From the NCBI RefSeq assembly GCF_030867145.1, contig NC_134420.1, positions 42,237,912-42,301,911 of the forward strand: DNA of 64,000 nucleotides, read 5' to 3'. This document shows positions 50,101-62,232 of the stretch, piece by piece. Source of the stretch: Opisthocomus hoazin. Lineage: Eukaryota; Chordata; Aves; Opisthocomiformes; Opisthocomidae. Position numbers and translations under genes: made by a program. How positions within the stretch are numbered: position 1 is the stretch's first letter; the number at the start of each line of letters is the position of its first letter. The notes under the pieces are model-generated. The model made no database searches, was not told where the DNA came from, and was given only the letters and a program-made list of their open reading frames with translations.

Positions 50101-52693
50101 TAAATGGTGCTTGCAGTGGCAGACCACCTGGTAGCAGCCAAGATTTAGCCCTCAGTTATATCAACAGTTGCAGGACAGTGTCTGTTAATTGTTACTGGTA
50201 CAACAGATTTTTTTTTTCCAAGGAGCCATAGGAGTTTCTGATCTGTTTTGCTTACCCCGTCTCCCATCCCCCAGTTGAGGGTGACAGCAGAGGCGGAGAT
50301 TTCCTTACAACCAGAAGACTTCACAAAAAAATGAAACACAACCCATATGTCATGTTGTAAAAAATGCAAAATATGCTGGATCTGTAAAAGCGGCACACCA
50401 GGCCATATGCTACAGACAGAACAGCTTGCATACGTCTAGGGCTCTACACTGACTTCAGGAACTGAAAACAGTGGCTAGTCTACTCCACACTTTTCCACTT
50501 GTTAAATTTGTTTCGCTAAAGTCAGGTTTACATCTGAAGCCAGGAAAAAAAAGAAAAAAAATCAGTCTTTATCAAAAGCTTGAAGCTGATGACTGGCTGC
50601 TTATTTTCTGCACTTTGGTCGGTCATGCTGTGACCAAATGAAGTGGAATAACTGCAAGATTTTCCAGGACAGTTGTTCAAATCCAGAGGTTCAGTACACA
50701 ATGAGAAATAGGGACCCAGTGTTCAACACCAGGAGAGTCTGGCATACCAATGGTGGTGTGCTCTGTGCAGAAAGTGACACTCTGACTGCTTCTGCCATCA
50801 TCTCAAACACTTTCCTGGCACTTCCTAAAAGGCTAAGCAATGCTAATTCTTTTTCTCAGACCTAATTCCCACAACATTATCTTTCACACAACAAAAGCTG
50901 CATGAACACTGCATTAAAGGTCTGTTTCAGTCTGGCAAATGCCAGGAAATTCTAGAGTCATTAACCTTCCTTATTGTGCACAGTATTATGGAGGTCTTTG
51001 AACAGCAGGATACTTCACATACAGATCCTATGTGGTATAAAAGCTAAAATATGCACAATTAAGCAGGTTAATACTCAGCTTTAACTTCTCTGTTTTGATG
51101 ATGAAGCATCAACAGAGCAGTTGAAAACTTTTTACACCTCAACAGTGCAAATGTTTGCACATTTTGGACTTTCTGCAAAAAAAGGCTTCTGAAGAAAATA
51201 TGTAAATTCATTGTACATCTAACCTAGCTATAGTAAATCCTTATTGAAAAGAGACAAAGAATTTAAACAGTTTTTCACTTGTATGTGTCTCAGACTTCTC
51301 ATAAAACCAGCTGACCATTTTCAACAGTGTGCAAGCCAGCTTCCCAAAGGCTATGTGTATTTTGCAGAATCATTTCCCTCAATTAATGACTGTCAAGTCA
51401 AGATGTATTTTCTAGAGGACATCAAATTGGATGACATTATGGTGTCTTCTAGCTTTAAAGCCTTATGAATATGTTTTTACTGAAGTGAAATCCGAAACTC
51501 CTAACTTCCGGTTGCAAAATTAATTTTTGCATAGTATCTTTACTTCACATTGAATGAAGGTTGCTTCTTCCTCAGAAAGAACAAAGCAAAGCTGGTTTTT
51601 TTTCGTTCTGACATTTTTTTGTCTTAAACTGACAGTTTGATCACACGTCCTCTTCACACTGCAGCTGTGTCAGTGAAAGATGTCTCCATGCCAGCCGCTC
51701 GTCACTATGTCCACAGGGACGTTTCCAACCCCTTCAACCTATGCACTAAGCTGCTTTGCGAATGGTCCCTTATTAGTTGCAGTCAAAATGAATAGTGTTA
51801 GCAAAACCCTGCTATTTAGACTAACTTTGCAATTTTAGACTCAAACAGGTCACAGGATACCCATACAAACAAGTCATCTAGCACATCTGAGGGAAGGCTA
51901 CTGGCCTATGAGGGGTGGAGATGTGTAGTTGCAGGCTAGCTGGCTAGGGCAGGAAACCCCTCCACCAGACATGCCAAATCTCTGCAGAAGGAGATATAAT
52001 CAGCCTCGTCCTCTGTAAAATCCATATCGTGCTTTCATATTGTCATAAAACTTTGAAAGGAATTATTCAGAGTGGAGCTAATCTTAACTATTGGAGTAAG
52101 CACATGGATTACTAGACTCTCTCCTGAAGAGCATCTCTATGTCCCCAGATGGTTGTCTGCTGTGCAGTAACAGTCAGCCTCAAACATGTTTTACCTATAG
52201 CTTTGAAATAACAACATTAAACAAAGTAACATTCTATATAGTCATAAGACTCCTGTCAGGAGATTTAACAAAATATCTCTTCTGTTTCTGTAATGGTGGT
52301 CTAATAATCTCTTGTTTATCCAGTGGTGTCTTTAGTCATTAGATACTGTCTCTACATATTTATTTTCCCTGGAAATCGTCAGACATATAGAAAGGTGGAG
52401 TTTTATACAATACATCAAGTATTAGATATATTTTCACTTCTGAAATAAGATAAATAAGATATTTTTGTTTCAATTACTTGTGTTTATGCAAGTAGCATGC
52501 ATTCTGTTTGAACAAATAGATGAATTAAAATTATGAATAGTAAGGTAGCTAGTTGTTTTGATTTTCAAAGAAGAAAAAACATCTCATATTTTCCTTGCCA
52601 ACGCAGACAGAATTCAAATAAGTTTGTCAAACCTCAATAAAAAGACACTAAATCTACCATCATTACTAATGTAAGTCTAGAAATTTCTGCCAA

Positions 52694-52711
52694 TAATAAT
52701 AATTATTATTA
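52694..52711. repeat. AAT/ATT palindromic microsatellite
   Basis: An 18-base perfect palindrome made of TAA units running into TTA units. It is a simple trinucleotide repeat that has flipped orientation, able to form a cruciform but of ordinary length. Confidence 0.8.
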
Positions 52712-55700
52712 ATTTAACACTCCTTGTGAATATCACAACACATGTATTGTAAAATGTCTTATAGTGGGGTAACTCCGTATCTCCTAAAGGTAATAGATAC
52801 AGTAAGCAGTTTACATATGTGCCTGTATTGTCTAATGCTGTCAGTAGAGTTGCGTGTCATTCATAGGACATAGGTATGGTTTTCCAGGTTGTTTTATTTT
52901 AGATTTTACAAAATAACAAAAAGTTCATGCTGTTTTAATATTAATTTCTTTAAAATACATTCATATTTACAGATATCTATGCTGTTTTATCACTCAGTAA
53001 TAGTGATGTATTAGTTTTGGCAGGTATATTTCATGCACCATTCATTATATTCAAGGATTCCAAAAATAATTCTGCTTAACCTTTTGTCATAGAAATATCA
53101 AGATCCAACTGCCCTTTGTTTTTTAATTCTTTGAAGTTGTTCTGAGAAAACAAATGAAACAAATTCTATATTATTGTAGTTATATTGGAAGCAGCATTTC
53201 AGCTTTATTCTCAGGAAGGGGGACTCTTCAATACATCACCTAGGTATTTCTATATTTTCCTAAGTTTTCTGAACACTGACTTGTTTTTATCACATTGCTA
53301 GTTACTGGTTCATCATTCTTATTTACCTTTTTCACAAGTTTCTATTAATAGCCTAAGAAGTTTTGCTTTCCAAGAGTTATACCTCCGGAAGGGAACTGAA
53401 GTGAAATTCAAGTGTTAGCAAGAGAAAAACACAACATGAGAAAGTCAATGGCCCTGGCTAAACTCGCATGCCCCAAGGTTCAAGAACATAAACTAAAGCG
53501 TGCACTGCAATAATGTTGAATACAGCTATTCCTTTTATGTCCAGCGAAAAAACTCAACCAGATATCATCTGTGTTTTCTGAACTGAACATACCAGTTACA
53601 ATGAAGTTTAGGTGGTGTTCTGCTCTTGCTGCAGATGCCAAGTCATTTATAGCATTAGTTTAAATTTGTCTAACTACAGTGGTTATCATCCCCAGTTCTT
53701 CATCCCACTTCTGTGCCATAAATTTACACTCCCACAGCAGGGATGTCTGAGCAGGCTGTGAAAGGCATGGCTGCTGATGAACCATCATAGTTTACAGACC
53801 ATTATGCTGACATAAACCAGCACTGACTTTAATATACTTTACATTAATATGCCTGGCAGGAGGTAGGAAGGCAGACTGCAGGAATGGAAATTGTTTCAGC
53901 TGTCCCAGATTAATTAATTCTATAGATGAGTCAAAGTCTTTAATGTTTACAAACTATCCAGACAGAAGCTGTTGAAAGATAACCTCTTCCTCTCCACCTC
54001 AGATGGAGTCATGGAAAGATGCAGAGTAATAAGCTAACATGTCTAAAAATACATGTAGAAGGAAAGCCTTAACAAGTTCTTACTTCTTTTTGAGAGGAAA
54101 GATCACAGTATAGTAGAAAAGTTAGTAACAAATTAATTTTTTCACTGCAGACTGCTCCTTTTCTCATGTGATTCTTGACAGGCTGCAGAGGATTCTATAG
54201 CAGGCAATGCAACCTTGATTCTGGAAACAAATTCAAGCATCAGCCTACAACTGTTCTAGCTGTACAATTCATTAAAGTAACCAAAGTCATTCTCCTTCCT
54301 CTTGTTTATATTTCTGTGTGTATATGTTTATATTTCTACATGTGACATCTTCCAAAGAGAAAGAAAGCAAAAGAAGCTGTGTGAGGGAAGAAAGTGTTTA
54401 CTAGCAATTGGGGTGGGTGTTTCTAAAGACATCTTAGTATTGTGCCTATTTATGGCTTGCTTTGGGGCTTATTGTTGGTGGTGGTACTGGTTTTCATTTT
54501 TAAATTATTCATAAAAGGCTTTCAACATATGAGTAAGACATACTGAACACTTCTCGCTGTCTCACATCTGAGCTTTACCAGGCTTACTCCAGGTACAGGG
54601 AATTAGTAACCACTACATTAATTCCTCCCCCATTCATGAAAAAAGATAGAACAAGGAGTATTTTTCTTTCATATAAGATCTCCTACATAAGGCTAAAACT
54701 GAATGCAACATCTAGTCCAAAGAGTCTAAACAAAGCAATCATTTGCTCAAAATCTTTGTCAAGAAAATTAGTTGTAAAACTGTTCATTCTTATTAGCAGC
54801 AGTGATCTGAACTGGTGACCTCATTGTTAAAATCACGCAGAGTTCAATGCAGGAACAGCAGTGGCCTGCTTTTGTTTCTACCATGTGAAACCTGAAACAA
54901 TCTATAACTTCTGTAGCTCACTCAACCGGGAAGTTCAAGGACTAAAACTCCACAGAGTTCCTCCATTTTCCTTACATGTTTCGTATACTAAGGTGTGAAG
55001 TAGGGAGAATGGGTGCCGCAGGAAGTGGCTTTGATGAAGCACAGCAGAATGTAGCCCCACTGCATTTACTAAGAGCCACAAAGAGACTAGCCCCTAAATC
55101 AGTTCTTTACTCTTAGCCTGGTATAAGAAAATTCAGAGAAACAGCTTGCAGAGCAAAATTTCTTTGAAGAGACTACGCAAGCAGATACTGTACATCTGTG
55201 AAATGTCTTCATCTAGTACAAAACTGGCAGAGGTAGGATGTCCTGATGTTTCATCTGAATGGACATTGCACAGAAAACTGCTGCCAGGACACACGCAGCT
55301 CTAAGAGTAATGAAGGGGCAATAATACAGAGTCTTTAGGAAAAAGAAGTGCATGTATAGATTGCTTGCACCCAGGGGTCATACGACCCAACTCAAGACAC
55401 CTGCGACTGCAGTGAGATACAACTGTTTTCAATTTCAGAAAGCATGTTTGAAACAGAACATAGGGAAGAAAAAATGAAGGCAAAATTTGTCTTCCCCAAG
55501 AGAAAAAGGTAATTATTCATATTAACACTTTGACACAAAGACAAACAATGCACATTTATTTGCTCAAACTGTTCATTTGGCCTTTAAGCAAATAAACTGT
55601 AAGAAAGGTAATATTATTTACAAAGTGGAAAATATCTGTCAGAAAAACAGACTGAAAGATATGCGACCATATCAGGAATTGGAATGAAAATACAATGTCA

Positions 55701-58313
55701 AAGATTAACAAAAGAAAAATTAAATTTCTTTATTAAAAAACAGAAAAATGAATCCTCCATGATTAGACAGAATAGACATACACAGAAAGCTCATCCAAAT
55801 CTCAGTGAAGTACTTTGGAAAATTTCAAATTCATTCATAATAGTGAAGAACCATAAACAATCTGATGCATTTAAAAATTATGCATCATTCGTTAGAGTTT
55901 GTGAAAAGAAGCAGAAGGCAGTATACTTTTGTAACATTCATATTTGTCCTTCATTATGATAATAAAGAAAAGTATTCAGCTGGAGTATTCTGAAGAACAG
56001 TGGAGGTATACATTTTTAGAAAACATCAAGGATTTTCTTCTCAGAAGGATGTATTTTTTAAATATCTGTCATTTTGGACAATCCAGTTAATCCACAAGAA
56101 AAAGAATACCCTTATGAACCTTCAGGTTAAGGTATGTTTGTAGGTATAATTTATCATTACTGAACTCATCCAAAACTGGCAGCAGACTCTGCCAGAGGTA
56201 AAAGACTCTTCCCGAATTTTTCTTGAGATTGTTGAGAGAATTTTAACAAGTAATCCCAGAGGGTGTGCTGGGTATCTTTTTAGAGAAGCAAGAAGAGTCC
56301 ATTTTCCACTGATGCTGTCTGTCTGCTCATTTCTAGCTGTGTGCATGCTATTTTCCTCCCCTTGTAACAAATACCTCCACACAGAAATAACTCCTACTAT
56401 AGCTGTTATATCGGCTTTTAAGCCACTATGTTGTTTTTCTGAATAAGAAGTGCTCAGTGGCAATAAGGGCGACCTAATTTAAGCCCTCATTGTGCATTTA
56501 TAAAATACTTGGCACAAACCTTAGGTGTTTATGGAGCTATTGGCAAAGATCATCATACAGAGTAATGATGAAATTAAAGAATACTGCTGTATGTCAGTCC
56601 CATCAGAAAAAAAAGATCTGTGATGTTCTTATACCTATTTCTGTTGTTTTTTCTACAGGTAAGCTAAGAGTTAAAAATATTGTTTCTCTTCTGTTTACAA
56701 CCCAAGATTCCTAATTCTGACTTGAATTAATGATTCATATACAAATTCACTTACACTTTTTTCTACTAGAGTAAGTAATAGTTTAAGTTTGAATAACGCG
56801 CTTGAATGTTTCAATTATAATTCAAGACTAGTGGGTCTGAAATATGCTTGCATTGGTGAATTTCAGCATTCTCTAGGAATGCTTTATATGCAAAGCAGTG
56901 ATATTAATTTTATCATAATAACTTTGTCACATTATGTATCAAAATAAAATAACATTCTGGGTCAGAGGGTCTACAGCAGGAAGATGACATTTAAATGTTT
57001 GCTTACAACTAGCCATTTAAATGTTTATGGTTTCTTAGTAGTGGTTCTGTGCTGTATGTTCTTTTAGTCAATGTTCACTCAGCTAATTCACAAGTTTGAT
57101 TTGGTTTGGTTTAGTTTTAAGAGAAAAATTAACAATTACTTTCATTTCCTCCTGGAGACTCTGGAAATGGTTCTACGTCGAAAGGACATCAGAGAGATAG
57201 CAAAATCGTGAAACTACAAGAAGATCACTTTGCCATTTTGCAAATGCTGGATTTTTTTTATGTCTTTTCTTACAGGTTGTAACATTTTAATATTACACAT
57301 TAAACCAAATCTTCATCTCTTCAGATTCAACAATTTCATTGGATTGAACAAGATACGAAAAACTGGACTTCAGTCAACAAATTCGAACCTGGACACCAAT
57401 AAGCTCAACTTCTGAGCCATGGCTTACTTCTAAGTGCAGAATGAGGAAAAGTTAGGCATGAATTCAGAGACAGCATAGGTTGGTGCTTTCAACAGAGGAT
57501 ATGTTTCAAACCGTCTCCTGCACAGACTTAGGCAATCTTCCCTGACCTCTAGTAAGATGCCTCTCTCAAACTGGAGTTCAGAACCTCTGAACCACTTCCT
57601 ACATTTACCCTGATCAGGATCCTGAAATCTTTATCAGGTAGCTAAAACTAATTTTGACTCTGAATCTTTGGTTGAGGCTTTTCTAGTTCTCCTTTAAAAA
57701 TTCAGAAATTTCCCATTCTGGCTGACTCATAGTCATTTTATGGGAGAGGTTTTAAAATCTGTTTGGTTTACTTGTTTCTTGTGGGTGCAAATTTTGTTGT
57801 CAATTTCATCTGTCATTCATACTTCCAGGTGTCAGAATTCAAGTTAACATCCATCCAAATATTTCCAGAAGTGGTAATGACAGTCAGTCATTATATTCTT
57901 CTCAAGGACAATACAATGAGCATAAAACACTGAAATTTAATCTAATAGTTATAGTTTAAATTACTAAATATATGTATTAACAGAAGATAGAAATAAATAT
58001 CACTACACACATTACATCAGAAGTATTCTACTACTTTTTGCTGCATCTATGGCGCCCTGTATTGTGCATTGCCACTAAGAATCTTTTGCAGCTGAAATAC
58101 CTCATTGGCCGTTGTAGAAGACCGCTACAAACTGGTTTTGTCTCGACATTGCTGTTCTCATCTCTTTCTGGCCTCCGAAAAAACCGCCACGACGACCTGC
58201 AGGAAAGAATTACTTTGCGCTTGCGTGCAGACTAGCGCGTGGACCAGCAAGAGAGGACTTGTCTAAGGGGGCAGCACGTATGCAGACACGTTATGTGCAT
58301 GGAAAAATGCCCC

Positions 58314-58320
58314 TATAAAA
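58314..58320 (+). promoter_or_regulatory. TATA box of the LTR
   Basis: TATAAAA preceded by CCC and followed by GGACAGC, at the expected U3 position of the LTR-like element and about 330 bases before its AATAAA. The pairing of the two signals on one strand is the main support for LTR identity and orientation. Confidence 0.6.
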
Positions 58321-58483
58321 GGACAGCACATGGTCCTCTGAGCTCTCTCTTTCTCTTCTTCTTGCTGCCTGCTGCTCTGGACTCTGTCCTCGCCGGAACC
58401 TCCACACCTGCACAGAGACTGAGCCGACTGGATATCACTGGACATCGCTAAATCCGATGGTGGTGATAACCGATCACACACCG

Positions 58484-58516
58484 CCCCCCCCCCCCACCCT
58501 CGCCCCCCCCCCCCCC
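58484..58516 (+). repeat. Two long C-runs (12 and 14 bases)
   Basis: Twelve C at 58484-58495 and fourteen C at 58503-58516 are separated by ACCCTCG. The minus strand therefore carries long G-runs able to form G-quadruplex structures, and the plus strand could form an i-motif. They sit in the transcribed part of the LTR-like element. Run lengths are prone to sequencing error. Confidence 0.85.
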
Positions 58517-58647
58517 AACTCCTTTCCTCGCCCGCTGGGGTTGCTCGACTTTACTGCTTTCTTTCTTTCTCTCACCCTTTCTCCTTTTCTCCTCTCATCC
58601 TCCCCCCGCTGCTGTCCCCGCCCAACCTCTGATTCCCGGTTCACCGA

Positions 58648-58653
58648 AATAAA
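58648..58653 (+). terminator. LTR polyadenylation signal AATAAA
   Basis: AATAAA in GAAATAAAGTTTAC, about 80 bases before the proposed 3' edge of the LTR. It would define the R/U5 boundary, with cleavage around 58,668-58,675. Confidence 0.55.
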
Positions 58654-58731
58654 GTTTACAAGGTTGCATGGCATATGACTCTGTTTGTGTCTTAATCTCG
58701 TCCTTGGGATCGTATCAAAATCTGCCCAACA

Positions 58732-60534
58732 ATGGATCAGGACAGCCATAACATCCAATCTTTGACACACATGTGAAGATATCAAGAAAGGACCTAAATA
58801 TATAGATTTGGCTAGATTTTGCAACATATTATTGTGTGCACCTTCAGGTAATCTGTATGGCTTTATCATGGGGAAATTACTACCAGCAGAAGTCTCAAAA
58901 ACAGCAAAATGTATTCCAAAAACCGATACGGTGTCAATATGCCACCCAACTGTTCCTCGTTGTTTCCGTGGCCTTATATAGAAATACACTTTCTCAGTCA
59001 CTATCCTAGAGGTGTGTCCAGCCCTGCTATTTGCTGTCCTGGCCATGACATAACATACACGTCAGAAGGCCCCTGATTAACTAAAGAATCCTTCAGAAGA
59101 CTCACTTTAAAAAACCAGCATGTGTAGCTGATACCAATGTCACAGCCTCTAGTCACCTGTGCATTTGCAGTTCCATTTGGGCCTTCTCTAGCCAGATTTC
59201 ACCTTCTCTTTTCCCCATGATGTGGAAATCAATTAGATGCAATTATATTACTCCAGTGGTGTAAAATAGTTCCCTTTCTAGTCCAAGCCACAAAACATGT
59301 ACAACACATCAGAAACAACTTAGAAATGTTTGATTTCTCTTGGGATCATATTTACAGACTCTTTTGCTCCTTTCTTTTCCCTTAAAGAAGAAAATAAAGT
59401 GCCTTTTCTTGAAAAGGGATTGGCTCATTTTGTTCTGCCTGTTTCACTTGTCCCATTCTCTGAGCCAGGAATAGTGAGTTATTACCTTCTTTGATGAGAC
59501 TCTCTGCCATGTAGGTCCGTATCTTCTTAGAGGGGTAGCAGAAAATATCGAGAGTGTCTATGATAGATTCAAGTTTGTTCACTGTTCTTATAGAGTTAGT
59601 ATTTTCAGGGTTTCACAGTCTAGGCTTTCTTGCCATTAAGCTTTGGATTATCCCATGGTCATTCGGGAGGGAGATACAACCTTGCCTAAGCATAGGTTTC
59701 CTTGCCCTGTACATTTCTCTATTGTAATTTTGATCTTCTTTCTTTGTAACCGACAACCAAGCACTGGTTTCAAAGGGAGAATGATAGTCATGTTGAAGCT
59801 ATCCATGAAAGGCTATTCATCTTGAGATAATTATTGAAATATTAATTATTCTACAAACGCAGTGGGGAAGCTTAAATTATCCATGTTCAGAGGTTATATA
59901 TTTACAAGTGAATACCAAATCACACACAGTATTTCTAAAGTAAGAGTACTCAAAACTCAATTTAGATAAAGCTATCTTTTGTCATTAATGATACCTGTTT
60001 CAAATTACTAGATTGTCTCATAATGAATTATGGCAAAATCCAGGGGGATATTTTCTCTAATTATTCTACATAATTATTTTCATTTATATTGAGTTTTATG
60101 TTGTCAACAAGTGTGTTGCAACTTCTTGTGATATTAATCGTGAGAAGTGCATGACCATAAAAGCAAATAAGAGCTTATGGAGCATATGCTGTGTTCCATA
60201 AGCATATTTAAACTTTATAATGCATAATACTTCAATTGTCATATGATAGCAATCTCATAGATATAAGCACCCCCAAAAGTCAAAAATTGCTTCAACTAAT
60301 TTATTCACATTCCTAGAACATATAAATTTTTTTTTTGACCAAGCAAATAGGGGTAGAAAACAAGGACTCTTCAAACCTGCAAATTTGCTATGTGTGCATG
60401 CTGTTTTATGAAGATATGCAAAAATGTTGACACCCATACCATCTGTGGGATATTCTGCTTGTCAGTAGTCACTAGCTGTTCGTCAAATCATTGTTTAATA
60501 TTTTCTTAATTCTGCAGTTCAGGTGATTTTTAAA
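58732..60534. other. AT-rich unique DNA, nothing recognised
   Basis: Sequence after the LTR-like element returns to AT-rich DNA with no primer-binding site, gag-like frame or other retroviral signal. Open frames are short apart from the minus-strand frame that enters the LTR. No other repeat or gene is recognised. Confidence 0.6.
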
Positions 60535-60605
60535 TAGTTTAATCATTCATTCAACCAGCCCATGCTTCCTCAGCTTAAGAGGCAATAGAAATGGGAGACT
60601 GTGTC

Positions 60606-60629
60606 AAAAGCCCTCATGAAAGGGCTTTT
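60606..60629. repeat. Perfect 9-bp inverted repeat within CR1 fragment
   Basis: AAAAGCCCT (60606-60614), loop CATGAA, AGGGCTTTT (60621-60629). It lies where the CR1 reverse transcriptase should encode the 'SKAFDT' motif, and seems to be a small inverted duplication of that coding stretch. Confidence 0.75.
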
Positions 60630-60883
60630 CAAGGTACATTGTATTGACTTTTTTCCACTTTTCTTCAAAATCAGTGATTTCAACATTGAGGGCAATCAGG
60701 TTGGTCAAGTTTGATATAACTTCGGTAAATTCTTGGTAAGTGCTTTCTCATCTGTACCATGTTTGGAAACGGTGGAAGTACATATTCTACAATTTTTCCT
60801 GAGACTTAAGCCATGGATCTGTGGATCTTCCTTTTTGTATTTAAGGAGGATGGGTATAATATTAGGAGTTTTAATGTCAGCTT

Positions 60884-60907
60884 TAGCTGGCTAATGTTAG
60901 CCAGCTA
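60884..60907. repeat. Perfect 11-bp inverted repeat at a CR1 junction
   Basis: TAGCTGGCTAA (60884-60894) is followed after two bases by its exact reverse complement TTAGCCAGCTA (60897-60907). A third partial copy (GGCTGGCTAG) follows at about 60,912. It sits between the endonuclease and reverse transcriptase remains of the antisense CR1. Confidence 0.8.
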
Positions 60908-61235
60908 CTTAGGCTGGCTAGTCCTTCTGGGATTTCCCTTAGGAAATTGTCATCAACACAGCACAGAATCTTCCTGGCTTGCTTGCACTACACTGTGTTG
61001 ACTTGGTAGATGTCTGGATGGTTGAAATCCCCTGTGCAGATGAGGCTTTCCACAAACAGCAGAAGTCCTCTGGCTGCCAGCCTTCATCCTCTGCATCCTG
61101 TTGAGAAGATGGCTGGTAACAAATAATCACCACAACAATGCCAGTGTTCTTTCCCCGCTTAACAATGATCCAGAGAGTTTTAACAGCCATGTCTTTGGCT
61201 TTATACTGGAGATCTGTGTAGACAAAAAGGTGTTT

Positions 61236-62012
61236 ACATAGAATATAAATACCTCTTAAATGGTGAAATCAAATTTTTTCAGTCCCTTCATTTCATGCTT
61301 AAGTAACATTACACACAGAATTATTTACACAAGTCAGCACTATGAATTGGATTGCTATAACATTATATGCCATCCCATGATATTCTAAGGTCAGTATTTT
61401 GTTTTCTTTGGTTAAGTGAGAGATGTTTGAAAGATTAGGTATATATGTATATACATATAGATACACATTCATGCCTAGAGAAACAGTAAAAAATAGTTGG
61501 CTTTTGATCCATTTCATTTGTTTAGAGGGCTCCAGGTAGGACTGAACAGATGGTAAGTTAAACATTGAAGATGGAAATTTATTGGAGGGGATTATTTGAC
61601 TGTGATGTCAGTTCGCTAAGAAAATTTTGAGAAATCAGCTTTTCTTTTTTTTTTCCCTGAGAGTAAAGTGAAAGGCACTGGTTCAGAAGAAGAGCTAAAA
61701 GAATTTTTAGGCATTTCCATATCACCCCATTTACAGAAAGGCAGCATCTTTAAGTTTACGTATTAAAAACTTTTTTCTCTTTTAGGACTGAGACAAACGC
61801 AGACAACCGTTCTCTGAAATAGAATGGTTTTCTGAGTTACCTGGCAAAGCAACATCAACAAGTGTTTCCTAGATTTCTTGCTTGATATTGTTATCCATAA
61901 TTATTTATCCATGAAAATTTAAGTAATTTGTTTATCAAGCATTTAGGTAGAAGTAGTATTAGTGTAGTCAACAACTACAAACAGATAAAGAGCTTCATGC
62001 ACTCTACTTGCA
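61236..62012. other. AT-rich unique DNA, nothing recognised
   Basis: An interval between CR1 fragments. It holds an 18-base perfect palindrome TATATGTATATACATATA at 61442-61459 and a T-run near 61,642. No gene or further repeat family is recognised. Confidence 0.6.
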
Positions 62013-62160
62013 TGGAATCGTAAACTCACAGAATAATTTACACTGGGATGGACCTCAGGTCTTCCAGTTCAACACCCAACTCAGAGCAGGTCAGAAGTGG
62101 ATCAGGTTACTCGGGCACTGTCCAGCTGATTTTTTAACAACAACAGGATACTTGTTAAAA
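62013..62160 (-). mobile_element. CR1 3'-end fragment (antisense)
   Basis: The plus strand begins with TGGAATCGTAAACTCACAGA (a decayed octamer array in reverse), then GGGATGGACCTCAGGTCTTC, CAGTTCAACACCCAACTCAG and ATCAGGTTACTCGGGCACTG. These are the reverse complement of a CR1 3' UTR and tail. It is a short 5'-truncated copy with its 3' end at about 62,013. It lies about 70 bases from, and in opposite orientation to, the next CR1 copy. Confidence 0.8.
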
Positions 62161-62232
62161 CCTCTGACTTTATTAATTCTGATTTTTTTTCTCCTGATAT
62201 CTACTTAAAAGAACTTTACTGAAGAAGTCTGG

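Larger units (their letters stand above)
44206..58034. other. Long AT-rich interval with SINE remnants, no recognised gene
   Basis: Nearly 14 kb without a recognisable exon, LTR or CR1 copy. Two MIR-like fragments (45.7 and 47.1 kb) are listed separately. Open frames are no longer than 113 codons. The part 45.2-45.56 kb is open on both strands but matches no family I know. An AAT/ATT palindromic microsatellite lies at 52694-52711. Parts around 51.6-52.0 kb and 55.0-55.4 kb are less AT-rich but remain unassigned. Confidence 0.55.
58035..58731 (+). mobile_element. LTR-like element of an endogenous retrovirus (5' edge uncertain)
   Basis: A block of higher GC and CpG content set in AT-rich DNA, with the parts of an LTR in the right order. 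It has a U3-like stretch, then TATAAAA at 58314-58320, then a pyrimidine-rich region beginning about 25-30 bases later (CTCTCTCTTTCTCTTCTTC), where transcripts would start. AATAAA follows at 58648-58653, and then a U5-like tail ending in CCCAACA at 58731. No retroviral internal sequence adjoins, so it appears to be a solo or truncated LTR. I could not find a TG start with a matching target-site duplication, so the left edge may be truncated or mutated. Two long C-runs (58484-58495 and 58503-58516) interrupt the transcribed part. The 190-codon minus-strand frame 59046-58474 crosses the element's edge and is not a gene. Confidence 0.6.
60535..61235 (-). mobile_element. Heavily decayed CR1 LINE (antisense), endonuclease plus RT pieces
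   Basis: Read on the minus strand from 61,235 downwards, CR1 endonuclease remains appear first: 'MAVKTLWIIVKRGKNTGIVV' then 'VIICYQPSSQQDAEDE' (compare 'VESLWVRIKG...TTVGVYYRPPDQEEEVDE'). In a shifted frame come 'GDFNHPDI' (about 61,010-61,035), then a 'KQARK.L.CVDDNFL' block. After a short unrelated palindromic stretch, reverse transcriptase pieces follow: 'LTNLIAL' (about 60,700), 'GFDTVSH' (about 60,600), and 'LRKHGLVE' near 60,555. Several stops, frameshifts and a deletion of roughly the segment between the two domains show that it is ancient. Confidence 0.72.

Noticed and set aside
51985-52030. CAGCCTCGTCCTCTGTAAAA, similar to the MIR 3' part
   Set aside because: The core expected before it is absent. 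The short match is likely chance.
57910-58735. Alternative LTR start at 57,916 with ACAA as a 4-bp target duplication
   Set aside because: The added segment is AT-rich like the flank, and a 4-bp match among many TG/CA choices is expected by chance.
58474-59046. 190-codon open frame on the minus strand
   Set aside because: Its last third is the antisense of the C- and T-rich LTR part, giving a Gly/Arg/Glu-rich tail. The rest has no motif, and its length is within chance for this much sequence.
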